In this document: piece after piece, positions 8,985-17,756 of the stretch
How positions within the stretch are numbered: position 1 is the first letter of the stretch
Layout of the letters: each line of letters begins with the position of its first letter
Assembly (NCBI GenBank): GCA_944362705.1
Contig: CALVTO010000001.1
Location: forward strand, 273,623 to 337,622
Direction of reading: 5' to 3'
From: an uncultured Clostridia bacterium
Lineage (GTDB): Bacteria > Bacillota > Clostridia > Christensenellales > UBA1242
DNA length: 64,000 nucleotides
Translations under genes and position numbers: made by a program
The notes under the pieces: generated by a model
What the model was told of the DNA's origin: nothing
Databases searched by the model: none
What the model saw: only the letters and a program-made list of their open reading frames with translations

Positions 8985-9875
8985 ATGCAGACGCATTATG
9001 TACGTTTAATTAAAGATAAGCACAAAGCAACCAAAGGCGTAACGCGTACCAATTCCAGATATTTAGCCATGCTCAAACGAGAAAAAATGCTAAACATTGT
9101 GCACGGCATCAATTGGTTTGATTATATTTGCTTTGCATTATTTGTTGTAACTACCATTGTGTTATGTTTTGTTATTAAACCTTTTACAATTACATTCATT
9201 TTATCTATTACAACCTTTTTGTTATATTCTTGTTCTAATTTACTTATTTCTCGTGGAAAACTGCTTGGACCTATTATAGGAACAATCAACAACTTTGTTT
9301 ATATTACCTTGTGTATCATTCAAAGCGTATACGGCGAAATATTTATAAATGTAGTTTTATACCTGCCACTTTCTATTGCATGTATTGTTACCTGGTATAA
9401 AAACCGTTCAGGTGAAACCGAGCAGTTAGAAATAAAGTCGTTTACACCCAAAGCATGGGTGCTTTCAACCACAATACCGCTCATAGCTTCGGCTATTGGT
9501 TACGTTATTTTAGGCGTTGTGTTGCATCAAAAACTAGCGCTTATCAATGCGTTTAGCATAGCTATTGGCGCTACGGGTGATATTATTCGTAATTTACGCT
9601 ATAAACAATTTTCTTGGTTTTATATTGTAAGTAACACACTTTCCATAACTTTATGGTTAGGTCTTTCGGTTACCGATATTTCCATGTTGCCGGTTGCGTT
9701 TAGCAGTGTGTTTGGGTTAGTTAATAGTATTCGTGGCGTTGTGTATTGGCAAAATTTATGGCATAAATCGGAAGCGTTTCAAGGTAAAATTTTAGCCAAA
9801 CGAAAACTGAACATTCGTAAAATTATCAAACTAAAACACCGTTTTCAAAAAATGAAATGGAAGGTGGGCACATAA
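8985..9875 (+). CDS. pnuC: PnuC-like vitamin/nicotinamide riboside transporter (copy 1)
   Basis: Integral membrane protein of 296 aa with about seven hydrophobic segments between residues 45 and 260. It belongs by pattern to the PnuC family of facilitators that take up nicotinamide riboside or, in relatives, thiamine or riboflavin, trapped inside by phosphorylation. Family-like marks are the LPLSIACIVTWYKNR loop near 127-141 and the last segment ending YWQNLW. The cytoplasmic N-terminal tail (ATKGVTRTNS) and basic C-terminal tail (NIRKIIKLK) are shared with the copy downstream. The start follows AAAAGGAGC. The substrate cannot be told, and no kinase gene is nearby. Confidence 0.65.
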   Translation: MQTHYVRLIKDKHKATKGVTRTNSRYLAMLKREKMLNIVHGINWFDYICFALFVVTTIVLCFVIKPFTITFILSITTFLLYSCSNLLISRGKLLGPIIGTINNFVYITLCIIQSVYGEIFINVVLYLPLSIACIVTWYKNRSGETEQLEIKSFTPKAWVLSTTIPLIASAIGYVILGVVLHQKLALINAFSIAIGATGDIIRNLRYKQFSWFYIVSNTLSITLWLGLSVTDISMLPVAFSSVFGLVNSIRGVVYWQNLWHKSEAFQGKILAKRKLNIRKIIKLKHRFQKMKWKVGT

Positions 9876-9970
9876 AGGCAAGCATTACCCAATAAACCCC
9901 ACGCATGTGTCAACAAGTGCTACGTGCGCGCAGGGAGTGGGCAAGTTACCTTGCATGCAATTTTTAAAAC

Positions 9971-10023
9971 GTAAGCACGCAAAGTTGCACGCATTACTTA
10001 CACACGATTATGGTTTAAGTAAT
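9971..10023 (+). promoter_or_regulatory. possible alternative-stem leader before the second pnuC-like gene
   Basis: ATTACTTA (9993-10000) can pair with TAAGTAAT (10016-10023), an 8-bp stem. The overlapping CTTAC (9997-10001) could instead pair with GTAAG at 9971-9975. The two folds exclude each other, as in a switch. No known riboswitch motif is recognised and no T run follows. Confidence 0.25.
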
Positions 10024-10126
10024 GTTTTAGCATTAAAAAAGAGTACTGCATCAATGTATGTGCTAAAAATATATAAAACAAACATTTTCACTTAATGATA
10101 TTACTCTTATATAAAGGAAGCAAACT

Positions 10127-11122
10127 ATGTACCAAAACGATTTACTTATTAAAGGAAAAGTTACCGCCACAAAAGGCATTACAAATACAAATAGCATTAC
10201 ACAATTCGATGTTGCTATACGTCGTATTGATTTTTTGCGAGCCATTCGTTCGAAAAGCAAGTTCGACTTATGGTGGATTTTTATATTTGCAACGCTTACC
10301 ATAGCTGCAAACATTTGTATTATTGCCACGGGTAATTTTGCTTATATTTTATTACTAACCAATATAGATGTTATTTTGTTTTTAACGCAAAGCAACCTTT
10401 CTACCAAAGGTGTGATTGCTGCTTTGTATATAAGTATTGCCGAGTGTGTTGTGTACGCCGTTATTTGTTTTTTAAACGGGTTATATGGTGAAGTTATAAA
10501 GCAATTTGCGCTAAGCATACCCTTAAACATTGTAGGTATTGTTTCGTGGACAAAAAGCATAAAAACAAATAAGGGTACATCGGAATTTGGTAAACAACAA
10601 ACCATTATTGTTCGTAAAATGAATGCAAAATTATGGGTTATTACGCTTTTGCTTTGTGCTGTATTTTGTGTTACCGCATACTTTATTTTAGGTTTACTAA
10701 ACACATCTCAACTATTACTTTCAAGTTTTATGCTAACGCTTAGCGTGGCTGGTAAAATTACCTACATTTTACGTTTTACCAACCATTGGTTGTTCGGGCT
10801 TTTAAGCAATATCATCACCATTATTACGTGGACCATTATTGTGATAGGCGGAGATTTATCGCCACTAGTTATTGCTATTAGTTATGTTGCATCAGCTATT
10901 AACTGTGTGTACGGAATGTTTATGTGGGAAAACATGTACCGCAAAGTTGCCGTAAATGGGTCTATATTGTTGCAAAAACGTAACATAAATATTAAGCGCG
11001 TGGTTAAACTAAAAAAACAAATGCGTGGTACATTTACTTGGCGTAAAGCAGTAGATATGCAAGGGGAAGATATTCGTACAGCCCTTGCAAAGTACGATGC
11101 TATGTGCCGCATGCAAAAATAA
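10127..11122 (+). CDS. PnuC-like vitamin/nicotinamide riboside transporter (copy 2)
   Basis: A 331-aa membrane protein with about seven hydrophobic segments (residues 45-265), clearly a paralogue of the upstream pnuC-like gene. It shares the N-terminal ATKGITNTNS, the loop LSIPLNIVGIVSWTKS near 138-153, the last segment with MWENMYRK, and the C-terminal NIKRVVKLKK tail. The overall similarity is moderate, so this looks like an old tandem duplication that has diverged, perhaps to a different substrate. The C-terminus extends about 30 residues beyond copy 1. The start is preceded by AAAGGAAG. A 250-base gap separates the copies, leaving room for separate control. Confidence 0.6.
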   Translation: MYQNDLLIKGKVTATKGITNTNSITQFDVAIRRIDFLRAIRSKSKFDLWWIFIFATLTIAANICIIATGNFAYILLLTNIDVILFLTQSNLSTKGVIAALYISIAECVVYAVICFLNGLYGEVIKQFALSIPLNIVGIVSWTKSIKTNKGTSEFGKQQTIIVRKMNAKLWVITLLLCAVFCVTAYFILGLLNTSQLLLSSFMLTLSVAGKITYILRFTNHWLFGLLSNIITIITWTIIVIGGDLSPLVIAISYVASAINCVYGMFMWENMYRKVAVNGSILLQKRNINIKRVVKLKKQMRGTFTWRKAVDMQGEDIRTALAKYDAMCRMQK

Positions 11123-11260
11123 TGCGCAAACGAGTCATTAGAAATGGTTGTATATAGTATAAAAACACGTTTACATTTTTCGCTCAACAAACAATGTCTT
11201 GTATGTAAAGTGTTTTGCACGTTTGTTACTAGGTAGCCACGTATGCAAGAAAATATAGTA

Positions 11261-11291
11261 AAAAAACGCACACCCCAAGGTGCGTTTTTTT
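11261..11291. terminator. bidirectional terminator between pnuC copy 2 and the mTERF-like gene
   Basis: AAAAAACGCAC (11261-11271) pairs perfectly with GTGCGTTTTTT (11280-11290). The A run on one side and T run on the other let it work on both strands, suiting the convergent genes. Confidence 0.8.
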
Positions 11292-11334
11292 ATGCTTTAA
11301 ATGATATCCGCGTTTCATGTATGTATACTTTATT

Positions 11335-12711
11335 TTATATATAATAGGTTGCACTATTAAATATAAGTTCTTGCAATGTTAGTTTTGGGTGCGTTGTTAG
11401 TACTTGGTTTAACCTATGTAAAAACTCTTCTGGTGTAAGTTGTAACACATAAGGGTTTGAAATAAGTAAACTAGCAAATGTAGAAGGCTCTTGCTTTAAA
11501 AGTAAGCACGCTTGTAAAAGCCCTAAAACTCGTTCGGTGGTTACATTTTTTAAATCGCCCAAAGCCCTTTCTATGCATTCCGTATCTGCGGAGTATAAAC
11601 CTAATTGTGAAAAAATCTGCCGAACTTGTTCTTCTTGGCTAAGGTTTTTATTTATTTTGATATCTTGTGGCAATTTTGGTAAAAGTATGCGGTTTGTCCA
11701 TAACTGAATACGCCATGGCAAAATAGGGGCAGAGCTCCAACCGTACTGTTTACCTAAAAAGTGGTAGCGGTTATAAAGCCGTACATATACATATGGTTTT
11801 ATTGGTGCGCGCGTGTGCAATTCACGCCAAGATATATGATATTTTTTAGCAAAAACTTCTTCGGAAGCAACTATATCTAACGTGTTAAAGTTGTTTTGGA
11901 ATTGTTTCTGCAAAAACCTGTACCTTGCATAAAGTGTTTGAAAACTTAATTGTGTTACTTCTTCAAAATACCCATCTAGTAAAAATACCTTTGCAAACAT
12001 AAGCTTTGCATATATTTGATAGTAACTAATGGTAAATATACTTCTGTGATACACCAAATAATTGTAATTAATATTTAGTTGCATAAAAGCTTGCAAACGT
12101 TTGGCAATCATGCGTTTAGAATATAACAAAAGCGCAGGAAAGGTGTGCACTAAACGTAAAGCATATAAAGGTTTTGATGCGTGTAATATTTGTTGCACAA
12201 GCGAAATTTTTTCTTGCATTTCTTTTACAGGCAATAAAAATATACTAGGGCACTCACGAAACATTTCTACAATATCTAATTTGGCAAACCCTAACGTTTT
12301 CCATAAACACATATATTGTTTGGCTATGCGGTCATGGGCTATATCTAAAAGTTTGGGGCATTTGGCAAGCGCTGGCAAAAGTTGGTCGTAACGAATGTTT
12401 AGTACATTTCGTATAAACTTAATTTTCTCTCGTATGGCCAGCGGGTTATATAATAATAGGTTAGGGCAACCTTGCACCAAACGCATAGTAAACGGCAATG
12501 TAAAACCTAAACATTCTGCCATTTTTTTTACATCTTCATCTATGCGAAAAAATGGGTAGCCTTTCGCTTTTAAAACAATATACGAAGCTAAAGCTGCGTT
12601 TTCTGTCATTTGTAATTTTTCTGCAAAATAGCTTAAAGAATTTTGAAAATTTGCGTCATTTGTTGCGTTTTTGCCTGTTTTTTGATTGAATTCAGGTATA
12701 TTTTCTTTCAT
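11335..12711 (-). CDS. protein with mTERF-like helical repeats
   Basis: A 458-aa protein whose residues about 65-235 form repeats with a fixed spacing. The motif Cys/Phe-Pro-x-h-h recurs at 82-83 (CPNLL), 118-119 (CPKLL), 154-155 (CPSIF) and 191-192 (FPALL), that is every 36, 36 and 37 residues. Each is followed by a helix with pattern like YNPLAIREKIKFI. A related unit, SNPYVLQLTPEEFLHRL, lies at 418-434. This is the signature of mitochondrial transcription termination factor (mTERF) repeats, helical nucleic-acid-binding arrays best known from eukaryotic organelles. No signal peptide or membrane segment is seen. It has its own strong promoter and an AAAGGG site before the ATG. The function is unknown; nucleic-acid binding is inference. 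Confidence 0.65.
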   Translation of the reverse strand: MKENIPEFNQKTGKNATNDANFQNSLSYFAEKLQMTENAALASYIVLKAKGYPFFRIDEDVKKMAECLGFTLPFTMRLVQGCPNLLLYNPLAIREKIKFIRNVLNIRYDQLLPALAKCPKLLDIAHDRIAKQYMCLWKTLGFAKLDIVEMFRECPSIFLLPVKEMQEKISLVQQILHASKPLYALRLVHTFPALLLYSKRMIAKRLQAFMQLNINYNYLVYHRSIFTISYYQIYAKLMFAKVFLLDGYFEEVTQLSFQTLYARYRFLQKQFQNNFNTLDIVASEEVFAKKYHISWRELHTRAPIKPYVYVRLYNRYHFLGKQYGWSSAPILPWRIQLWTNRILLPKLPQDIKINKNLSQEEQVRQIFSQLGLYSADTECIERALGDLKNVTTERVLGLLQACLLLKQEPSTFASLLISNPYVLQLTPEEFLHRLNQVLTTHPKLTLQELIFNSATYYI

Positions 12712-12789
12712 AAAACAACACCCTTTCTGGAAATTTTCTATAAAAAAGATAAAAATTTTTATAAAAACACCTTGTTTTTTACTTGTTTC

Positions 12790-12818
12790 ATTGTAGTTAT
12801 ATAACGGTATTTTGTCAA
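12790..12818 (-). promoter_or_regulatory. promoter of the mTERF-like gene
   Basis: On the minus strand: TTGACA (12818-12813), 17-base spacer, TACAAT (12795-12790). It lies back to back with the promoter of the exported-protein gene. Confidence 0.8.
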
Positions 12819-12853
12819 ATGCTTTATTTTAAAATAAATTTTAAAAAACATTG

Positions 12854-12882
12854 TTGACAACTTTTAGGTTGTGCCTTATAAT
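12854..12882 (+). promoter_or_regulatory. full-consensus promoter of the exported-protein gene
   Basis: TTGACA (12854-12859), 17-base spacer, TATAAT (12877-12882): every base matches the vegetative consensus at ideal spacing, suggesting high expression. Confidence 0.88.
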
Positions 12883-12900
12883 AAAGTTAATAAAACAAAA

Positions 12901-12919
12901 GAGCGAAATAAAATCGCTC
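12901..12919 (+). promoter_or_regulatory. 5' UTR stem-loop just before the ribosome binding site
   Basis: GAGCGA (12901-12906) pairs with TCGCTC (12914-12919), and GGGGGAGG follows at once. Being close to the transcript start, it may stabilise the mRNA. Regulation through it is possible but not shown. Confidence 0.45.
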
Positions 12920-12934
12920 GTGGGGGAGGAAAAA

Positions 12935-13594
12935 ATGAGAAAGGATAAAAGTATTGTAGCAATGTTTTGCGTAGCAGTTGTTGCTTTAATTGCAAGCTTG
13001 TCGGTTACTTTTGGTGTTCTGCTAACCGCAGCAGATACAACACCGGTTGCAGGGAAACAAACGGTGTATAGTATTAACATGGGGTATGGTTTAGTTGAAG
13101 AAGGCAATGTGGTAAATGTAAATGGTCAACCAAACGTTATGAAAATCAATAAAACCTTTACATACCAACCAAAAAACACCATCGAAATTAGTAACGATTA
13201 TTTACTTGAAGACTATGTAGTTCCTGGTCAAACCGCAGAAGAACTTGTAGAATATGTATATACCGATGCAGGCAACTTTATGGTAATTGCTTTTAGCGTA
13301 ACCAACGCAGGCAACTATAAAAACTTTGATGTAAGCCTTGAATTTGGCGAAAATGCAGACGAACAACTAAAAGCCAATGCTAAAATGGCATTACATAGTT
13401 ATCAAACTTACGAATTTTCAAAAGGTACAGTAGATGACCAACTAGGTGCACAAGGCACCGTTAAATTAGCACCAATTGCTGATGGTGAAACCGCATACTA
13501 TGCATTAGTGCTTTATGTACCAAATACTGCAAACATGATTTTAAATGGTCAAAGTTTTGATTTCACCATTCAAGTATACGGTTCTAGAATGTAA
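12935..13594 (+). CDS. putative exported protein of unknown function
   Basis: A 219-aa protein with a Lys/Arg start and a hydrophobic stretch at residues 6-30 (VAMFCVAVVALIASLSVTFG), a signal peptide or single anchor. The mature part is acidic and looks all-beta, with segments such as MVIAFSVTNAG and a C-terminal FDFTIQVYG. The architecture loosely recalls TasA/camelysin-type surface proteins, but no diagnostic motif was found. The ATG at 12935 has GGGGGAGGA directly upstream. It stands alone between a consensus promoter and a strong terminator, so it is a single-gene unit probably made in quantity. I do not recognise the family. Confidence 0.65.
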   Translation: MRKDKSIVAMFCVAVVALIASLSVTFGVLLTAADTTPVAGKQTVYSINMGYGLVEEGNVVNVNGQPNVMKINKTFTYQPKNTIEISNDYLLEDYVVPGQTAEELVEYVYTDAGNFMVIAFSVTNAGNYKNFDVSLEFGENADEQLKANAKMALHSYQTYEFSKGTVDDQLGAQGTVKLAPIADGETAYYALVLYVPNTANMILNGQSFDFTIQVYGSRM

Positions 13595-13610
13595 ATAAAA
13601 TGCTTTAAAG

Positions 13611-13636
13611 GCAACGCAATAAGCGTTGCTTTTTTA
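13611..13636 (+). terminator. terminator of the exported-protein gene
   Basis: Perfect 7-bp stem GCAACGC / GCGTTGC (13611-13617, 13623-13629), five-base loop, then seven T. Confidence 0.85.
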
Positions 13637-13791
13637 TTATGTTTTTTATAGCCTCGCCAGTTTTTACAAAATAAAAGCAAAAAACAAACCACACGTTTAC
13701 GAAAATACAAAAAGCGCCCTAATTTACTAGCATTATTTTGAAAAATATTGTATAGTTATAAAAAGAAATATATACAAAGAGGGTTACTAGT

Positions 13792-14517
13792 ATGAATATA
13801 TTTGATAGTTGGCTTGTACAAAAACGTATTGCACATCGTGGGTTGTTTGAAGAAGGCAAGCCAGAAAATTCACTCGCTGCATTTGAAAACGCTATTGCCA
13901 ACAATTACGCTATTGAGCTAGATGTACGCGCGTTAAAAGATGGCACTATTGTTGTTTTTCACGATGATAAACTTGGCAGAATGACAGGGCTCGATGGGTA
14001 CATTTCCAACTGCACGTATGAAGATATTAAAGATGCTCGTTTGCTTAAAACCGACGAATGTATTCCAACGCTAGAACAAGTGCTAGCATTAGTGAATGGG
14101 CGAACCGAACTTTTAATTGAAATAAAAAATATGAATAAAGTTGGCTTTGAAAAAGACGTATATAAAATTTTATCTACCTACAAAGGCGAATGGGCAGTAG
14201 AATCTTTTAACCCATATTCTTTAGAATGGTTTAAGCATAACGCACCACATATTAAACGTGGGCAACTTTCATCTTTCTTTAAAGGCGAAAACTTAGGTTG
14301 CATTAAAAAATTTGCGTTAAAAAGAATGTTGCTTAATAATAAAATAAGCGAACCAAACTTTATTTGTTATAACCTAAAAGATTTACCAAACAGGTTTGTA
14401 AAAAAATATAGCGAATTACCGCTTATTGCTTGGTGTGTACATACGCCAGAAGATATAGAAAAAGCAAAAAAAGTGGCCGATAATTACATTTTTGATAATG
14501 TTCGCCCGAAATCTTAA
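13792..14517 (+). CDS. ugpQ: glycerophosphodiester phosphodiesterase
   Basis: GDPD-family enzyme, 241 aa, which splits glycerophosphodiesters (from phospholipid turnover) into glycerol-3-phosphate and an alcohol. The active-site set is visible: H15-R16 in AHRG, E42 and D44 in IELDVR, and H57 in VFHDD. A conserved LLIEIKN follows near 120. No signal peptide is present, so it is cytosolic, like UgpQ rather than GlpQ. GAGGG lies before the ATG. A small HTH gene begins 12 bases after it and a lipoprotein gene follows, so the three look like one operon. Confidence 0.85.
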   Translation: MNIFDSWLVQKRIAHRGLFEEGKPENSLAAFENAIANNYAIELDVRALKDGTIVVFHDDKLGRMTGLDGYISNCTYEDIKDARLLKTDECIPTLEQVLALVNGRTELLIEIKNMNKVGFEKDVYKILSTYKGEWAVESFNPYSLEWFKHNAPHIKRGQLSSFFKGENLGCIKKFALKRMLLNNKISEPNFICYNLKDLPNRFVKKYSELPLIAWCVHTPEDIEKAKKVADNYIFDNVRPKS

Positions 14518-14529
14518 CGAGGGTAGGGT

Positions 14530-14847
14530 ATGCAAAAAAAATTATATGAATTAGAGTGGCAATATAAACTCACCATATTACGCAGAGCGCGCAAACTAAC
14601 TATGGAAGCGGCCAGCCTAAAAATTGGCAAACCCAAGTATTTTGTAGAACAACTTGAAACGGGCTTTTTACCTTTAACCGAAGAAAACGTAACCCTTGTG
14701 CTTTCGTTATATGGCAAAACGCTCAAAGAGTTTATTGCGTGGCGCCCAAAAGAATTACAATACCCAAACTATATGCCACCCAAAAATATCACTCAAATAC
14801 AAAACAATAAAAAAGAATCATTTTCAAACACAGAGGAAAACAAATGA
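14530..14847 (+). CDS. small HTH (XRE-like) protein
   Basis: A 105-aa protein whose residues about 15-65 fit an XRE-type helix-turn-helix: LRRARKLTMEAASLKIG, then KYFVEQLETG as the recognition helix, and a VTLVLSLYGKTLKEF closing helix. It is probably a DNA-binding regulator. The C-terminal 30 residues are polar and look disordered. The stop overlaps the next start in ATGA (14844-14847), so translation of the two is coupled, suggesting that the regulator and lipoprotein work together. The match to XRE is by pattern only. Confidence 0.6.
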   Translation: MQKKLYELEWQYKLTILRRARKLTMEAASLKIGKPKYFVEQLETGFLPLTEENVTLVLSLYGKTLKEFIAWRPKELQYPNYMPPKNITQIQNNKKESFSNTEENK

Positions 14848-15686
14848 AAAGAATTTTATCCATAAGCTGTATGCTGTGTTTTCTAGTGCTAACAAGCATG
14901 TTTGTATTTACGGCATGTGCCACAACAAAAACACAAAGCAACACAGCAAGCGTAAATATGTATCAAGATTTTAATGGCGACGTGTACGCATCTTTCCATC
15001 TACAAAATGTTCCTGCACAAACCTTTGTAGAATATAAAACAAATGTACATGCAACATGGCAAAAAGCACAAGAAAATTGCTTACTTGCAACCGTAGCAGA
15101 ACTTGAAGAACAACAAACCGTTACCATAACATACCGCGTAGCTTCCTATACCGTAGGCAAAACCACCTATACACAAAGTGCCGAACAAACGCAAAGTTAC
15201 AGTTTACGCGGTGAAAACACAAACGCAACCACGTTTGCGCAAAACGGTATCTTATTTTTACATATAGAAAACGTTGCTAACGATATTCCTGACGGCATTG
15301 CTGTGGGCTTTACATCTTCTGGTACAGCACAACTTGTGGCGCAAGTGCTAAAGCAGCAAGATGTTATACCGCAATATGTAGCCATGGTGCAAGATAACGG
15401 CAAATTGTTTATCAAACAATTACAATACAACGCACAAGAACAAACCTTTACATTCTTGCCGTTAAATTACACAAACCAAACCACATGCATTGTTGCACAG
15501 CTACTACCAAACCAAACGCAACTTTCTTGGAAAAATTTACATAAAGTAGAAATAACGGCTGAAGGCATTTCACTTTCTAACTTTACGGCACAAAATGGGG
15601 CATACACGTTATATTTTGTATTGCCTGCCACCGAACAAGCATATGCATGTATAAGTAACGCATTTACATTTACCTACAACATGTAA
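14844..15686 (+). CDS. putative lipoprotein of unknown function
   Basis: A 280-aa protein with a lipoprotein signal peptide: KR at 2-3, a hydrophobic core at 5-22, and a lipobox FTAC with Cys at 25. After lipidation the mature protein would sit on the outer face of the membrane. The rest is Thr/Gln-rich, probably beta-stranded, with a fibronectin-like feel ([14 protein letters not shown]). No known domain is recognised. Its start overlaps the stop of the small HTH gene. AGAGGAA lies ahead of the ATG and a terminator follows directly. Confidence 0.65.
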   Translation: MKRILSISCMLCFLVLTSMFVFTACATTKTQSNTASVNMYQDFNGDVYASFHLQNVPAQTFVEYKTNVHATWQKAQENCLLATVAELEEQQTVTITYRVASYTVGKTTYTQSAEQTQSYSLRGENTNATTFAQNGILFLHIENVANDIPDGIAVGFTSSGTAQLVAQVLKQQDVIPQYVAMVQDNGKLFIKQLQYNAQEQTFTFLPLNYTNQTTCIVAQLLPNQTQLSWKNLHKVEITAEGISLSNFTAQNGAYTLYFVLPATEQAYACISNAFTFTYNM

Positions 15687-15689
15687 CCC

Positions 15690-15714
15690 AAGCCCTGAAA
15701 GGGGCTTTTTTTTT
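15690..15714 (+). terminator. terminator of the ugpQ-HTH-lipoprotein unit
   Basis: AAGCCC (15690-15695) pairs with GGGCTT (15702-15707) with a six-base loop, and a run of nine T starts at 15706. Confidence 0.8.
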
Positions 15715-15732
15715 AAAATGTTTAGGCAACGC

Positions 15733-15761
15733 TTGCAACAATATACAGGGTATGGTACACT
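15733..15761 (+). promoter_or_regulatory. promoter of lepA
   Basis: TTGCAA (15733-15738), 17-base spacer, TACACT (15756-15761). The start would be about 15768, next to the ATG at 15769. Confidence 0.6.
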
Positions 15762-15768
15762 ATTAGGT

Positions 15769-17643
15769 ATGAATAACCATACAGAAAACGCATCACAAAG
15801 CGCATCACAAAGCGCTATACATACAACCAATAATAACACAACCCCACGCGATATGCAGTCCATACGCAATTTTTCTATTATTGCACATATCGACCACGGC
15901 AAAAGCACCCTAGCCGATAGGCTTATGGAAAAAACGGGGCTTATTTCTCAGCGCGAAAGTAAAAACCAACTACTAGATAGTATGGAGCTAGAACAAGAAC
16001 GTGGCATAACCATAAAACTAACCCCTGTAACCATGCAATACAAGTATAACGGCAAAACCTATACGTTAAACTTAATCGATACGCCAGGGCATGTCGACTT
16101 TACGTACGAAGTTTCCCGTTCGCTTGCAGCATGCGAAGGCGCTGTTTTGGTTGTTGATGCCAGCCAAGGGGTAGAAGCACAAACGCTAGCGAATGTCTAT
16201 TTGGCACTAAATAACAATTTGGAAATTTTACCCGTTATCAATAAAATAGATTTACCAAGCGCGCGCCCAGAAGAAGTCAAAAAAGAAATTGAAGATGTTA
16301 TTGGGTTAGATGCTTCTCAGGCGCCATGCATTTCTGCAAAATCTGGCTTAAACGTAGAAGATGTTTTAGTAGATATTATAGAGCATGTTCCAGCACCGAA
16401 AGGTGACCCAAACGCTCCACTAAAAGCACTTATATTCGATAGCTACTACGACAATTACAAAGGCGCCGTTTGCTTAATTCGTATTGTAGAAGGCACGGTA
16501 AAACAAGGCACAAAAATTAAAATGATGCAAACAGGCAAACAGTACGAAACCGTAGAAGTGGGCATTTTTGTTCCGCAAACGCAAGCTAAGCAAGAGCTTA
16601 CCGCAGGTGATGTTGGGTACCTTTGTGCCAGCATTAAAACGGTTTCCGATATTAAAGTAGGCGATACCATTACCGAAGAGCAAAACCCAACCAAAGAGCC
16701 ACTACCGGGGTATAAAGAAATAATGCCGGTTGTGTATTGTGGTATATTCCCGGTAGAAGGTGATAAATATAGTTTATTAAAAGACGCGCTTGAAAAATTA
16801 AAACTTAACGATGCTAGCCTGCGCTTTTCACCAGAAAATTCTACGGCACTTGGCTATGGTTTTCGATGTGGTTTTTTAGGGTTGTTGCATATGGATATTA
16901 TCACCGAACGTTTAGAGCGTGAGTTTAAACTCGATATTATCACCACAGCACCAGGTGTTGCATACCACGTGTACAAAACCAATGGCGATATGCTAGAAAT
17001 TTCTAACCCAAGCAACCTACCAACGCCACAAGAAATAGACCACATGGAAGAGCCCATGATATCTGCCGAAATTTTTACACCACCTGAATACGTGGGTGAT
17101 ATTATGCAATTAGCCAAAGAAAAACGTGGGGAATATAAAGACCTACAATACCTAGATGCTTCACGCGTTTGTTTGAAATATACATTACCACTAAACGAAA
17201 TTGTGTACGATTTTTTTGACCGCTTAAAATCTTGTACCCACGGCTACGCAAGTTTCGATTACACTTTAGCGGGCTACCAAACCAGCGATTTAGTAAAAAT
17301 GGATATGCTACTTAATGGCGACGTGTGCGACGCGTTAAGTTTAATTGTTCATCGCGAAAAAGCCTACACGCGTGGCAGACAAATTGCCGAGAAATTAAAA
17401 AATGTTATACCGCGCCAGTTGTTTGAAATACCTATTCAAGCAAGTATTGGTAATAAAGTGATTGCGCGTGAAACCGTAAAAGCGCTTCGTAAAGATGTTA
17501 TTGCTAAGTGTTACGGTGGAGATATTTCTCGTAAACGTAAACTTCTAGAAAAACAAAAAGAAGGTAAAAAACGTATGCGTATGCTAGGTTCGGTAGAATT
17601 ACCAAGTGAAGCATTTATGAGCATTTTAAAATTAGACGATTAG
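15769..17643 (+). CDS. lepA: elongation factor 4 (LepA) GTPase
   Basis: Translational GTPase LepA/EF4, 624 aa from the ATG at 15769, acting on ribosomes during initiation and stalled elongation. G1 AHIDHGKS lies at residues 39-46, DTPGH near 95 and NKID near 150. The C-terminal LepA-only domain ends [20 protein letters not shown]. Compared with the family it carries about 28 extra N-terminal residues (Ser, Asn, Thr-rich), including a duplicated 12-base unit at 15790-15813. No ribosome binding site precedes 15769, and a promoter ends 7 bases upstream, so the mRNA may be leaderless. The ATG at 15853 (MQSIRNFS) is the conventional alternative start. Confidence 0.95.
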   Translation: MNNHTENASQSASQSAIHTTNNNTTPRDMQSIRNFSIIAHIDHGKSTLADRLMEKTGLISQRESKNQLLDSMELEQERGITIKLTPVTMQYKYNGKTYTLNLIDTPGHVDFTYEVSRSLAACEGAVLVVDASQGVEAQTLANVYLALNNNLEILPVINKIDLPSARPEEVKKEIEDVIGLDASQAPCISAKSGLNVEDVLVDIIEHVPAPKGDPNAPLKALIFDSYYDNYKGAVCLIRIVEGTVKQGTKIKMMQTGKQYETVEVGIFVPQTQAKQELTAGDVGYLCASIKTVSDIKVGDTITEEQNPTKEPLPGYKEIMPVVYCGIFPVEGDKYSLLKDALEKLKLNDASLRFSPENSTALGYGFRCGFLGLLHMDIITERLEREFKLDIITTAPGVAYHVYKTNGDMLEISNPSNLPTPQEIDHMEEPMISAEIFTPPEYVGDIMQLAKEKRGEYKDLQYLDASRVCLKYTLPLNEIVYDFFDRLKSCTHGYASFDYTLAGYQTSDLVKMDMLLNGDVCDALSLIVHREKAYTRGRQIAEKLKNVIPRQLFEIPIQASIGNKVIARETVKALRKDVIAKCYGGDISRKRKLLEKQKEGKKRMRMLGSVELPSEAFMSILKLDD

Positions 17644-17756
17644 TTAAAACAAACAAACAAAACATAAAAAATGCAATTTTGTTAAAATTTTAATGAAATT
17701 TCATATAAAATATAATCATTTTGCACTTTTTTAATAAAAAATAAAAAGAGGGAATT

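Noticed and set aside
15718-15768. Longer lepA reading frame starting at 15718
   Set aside because: That ATG lies in the T tract of the preceding terminator and upstream of the lepA promoter, so it would not be on the transcript.
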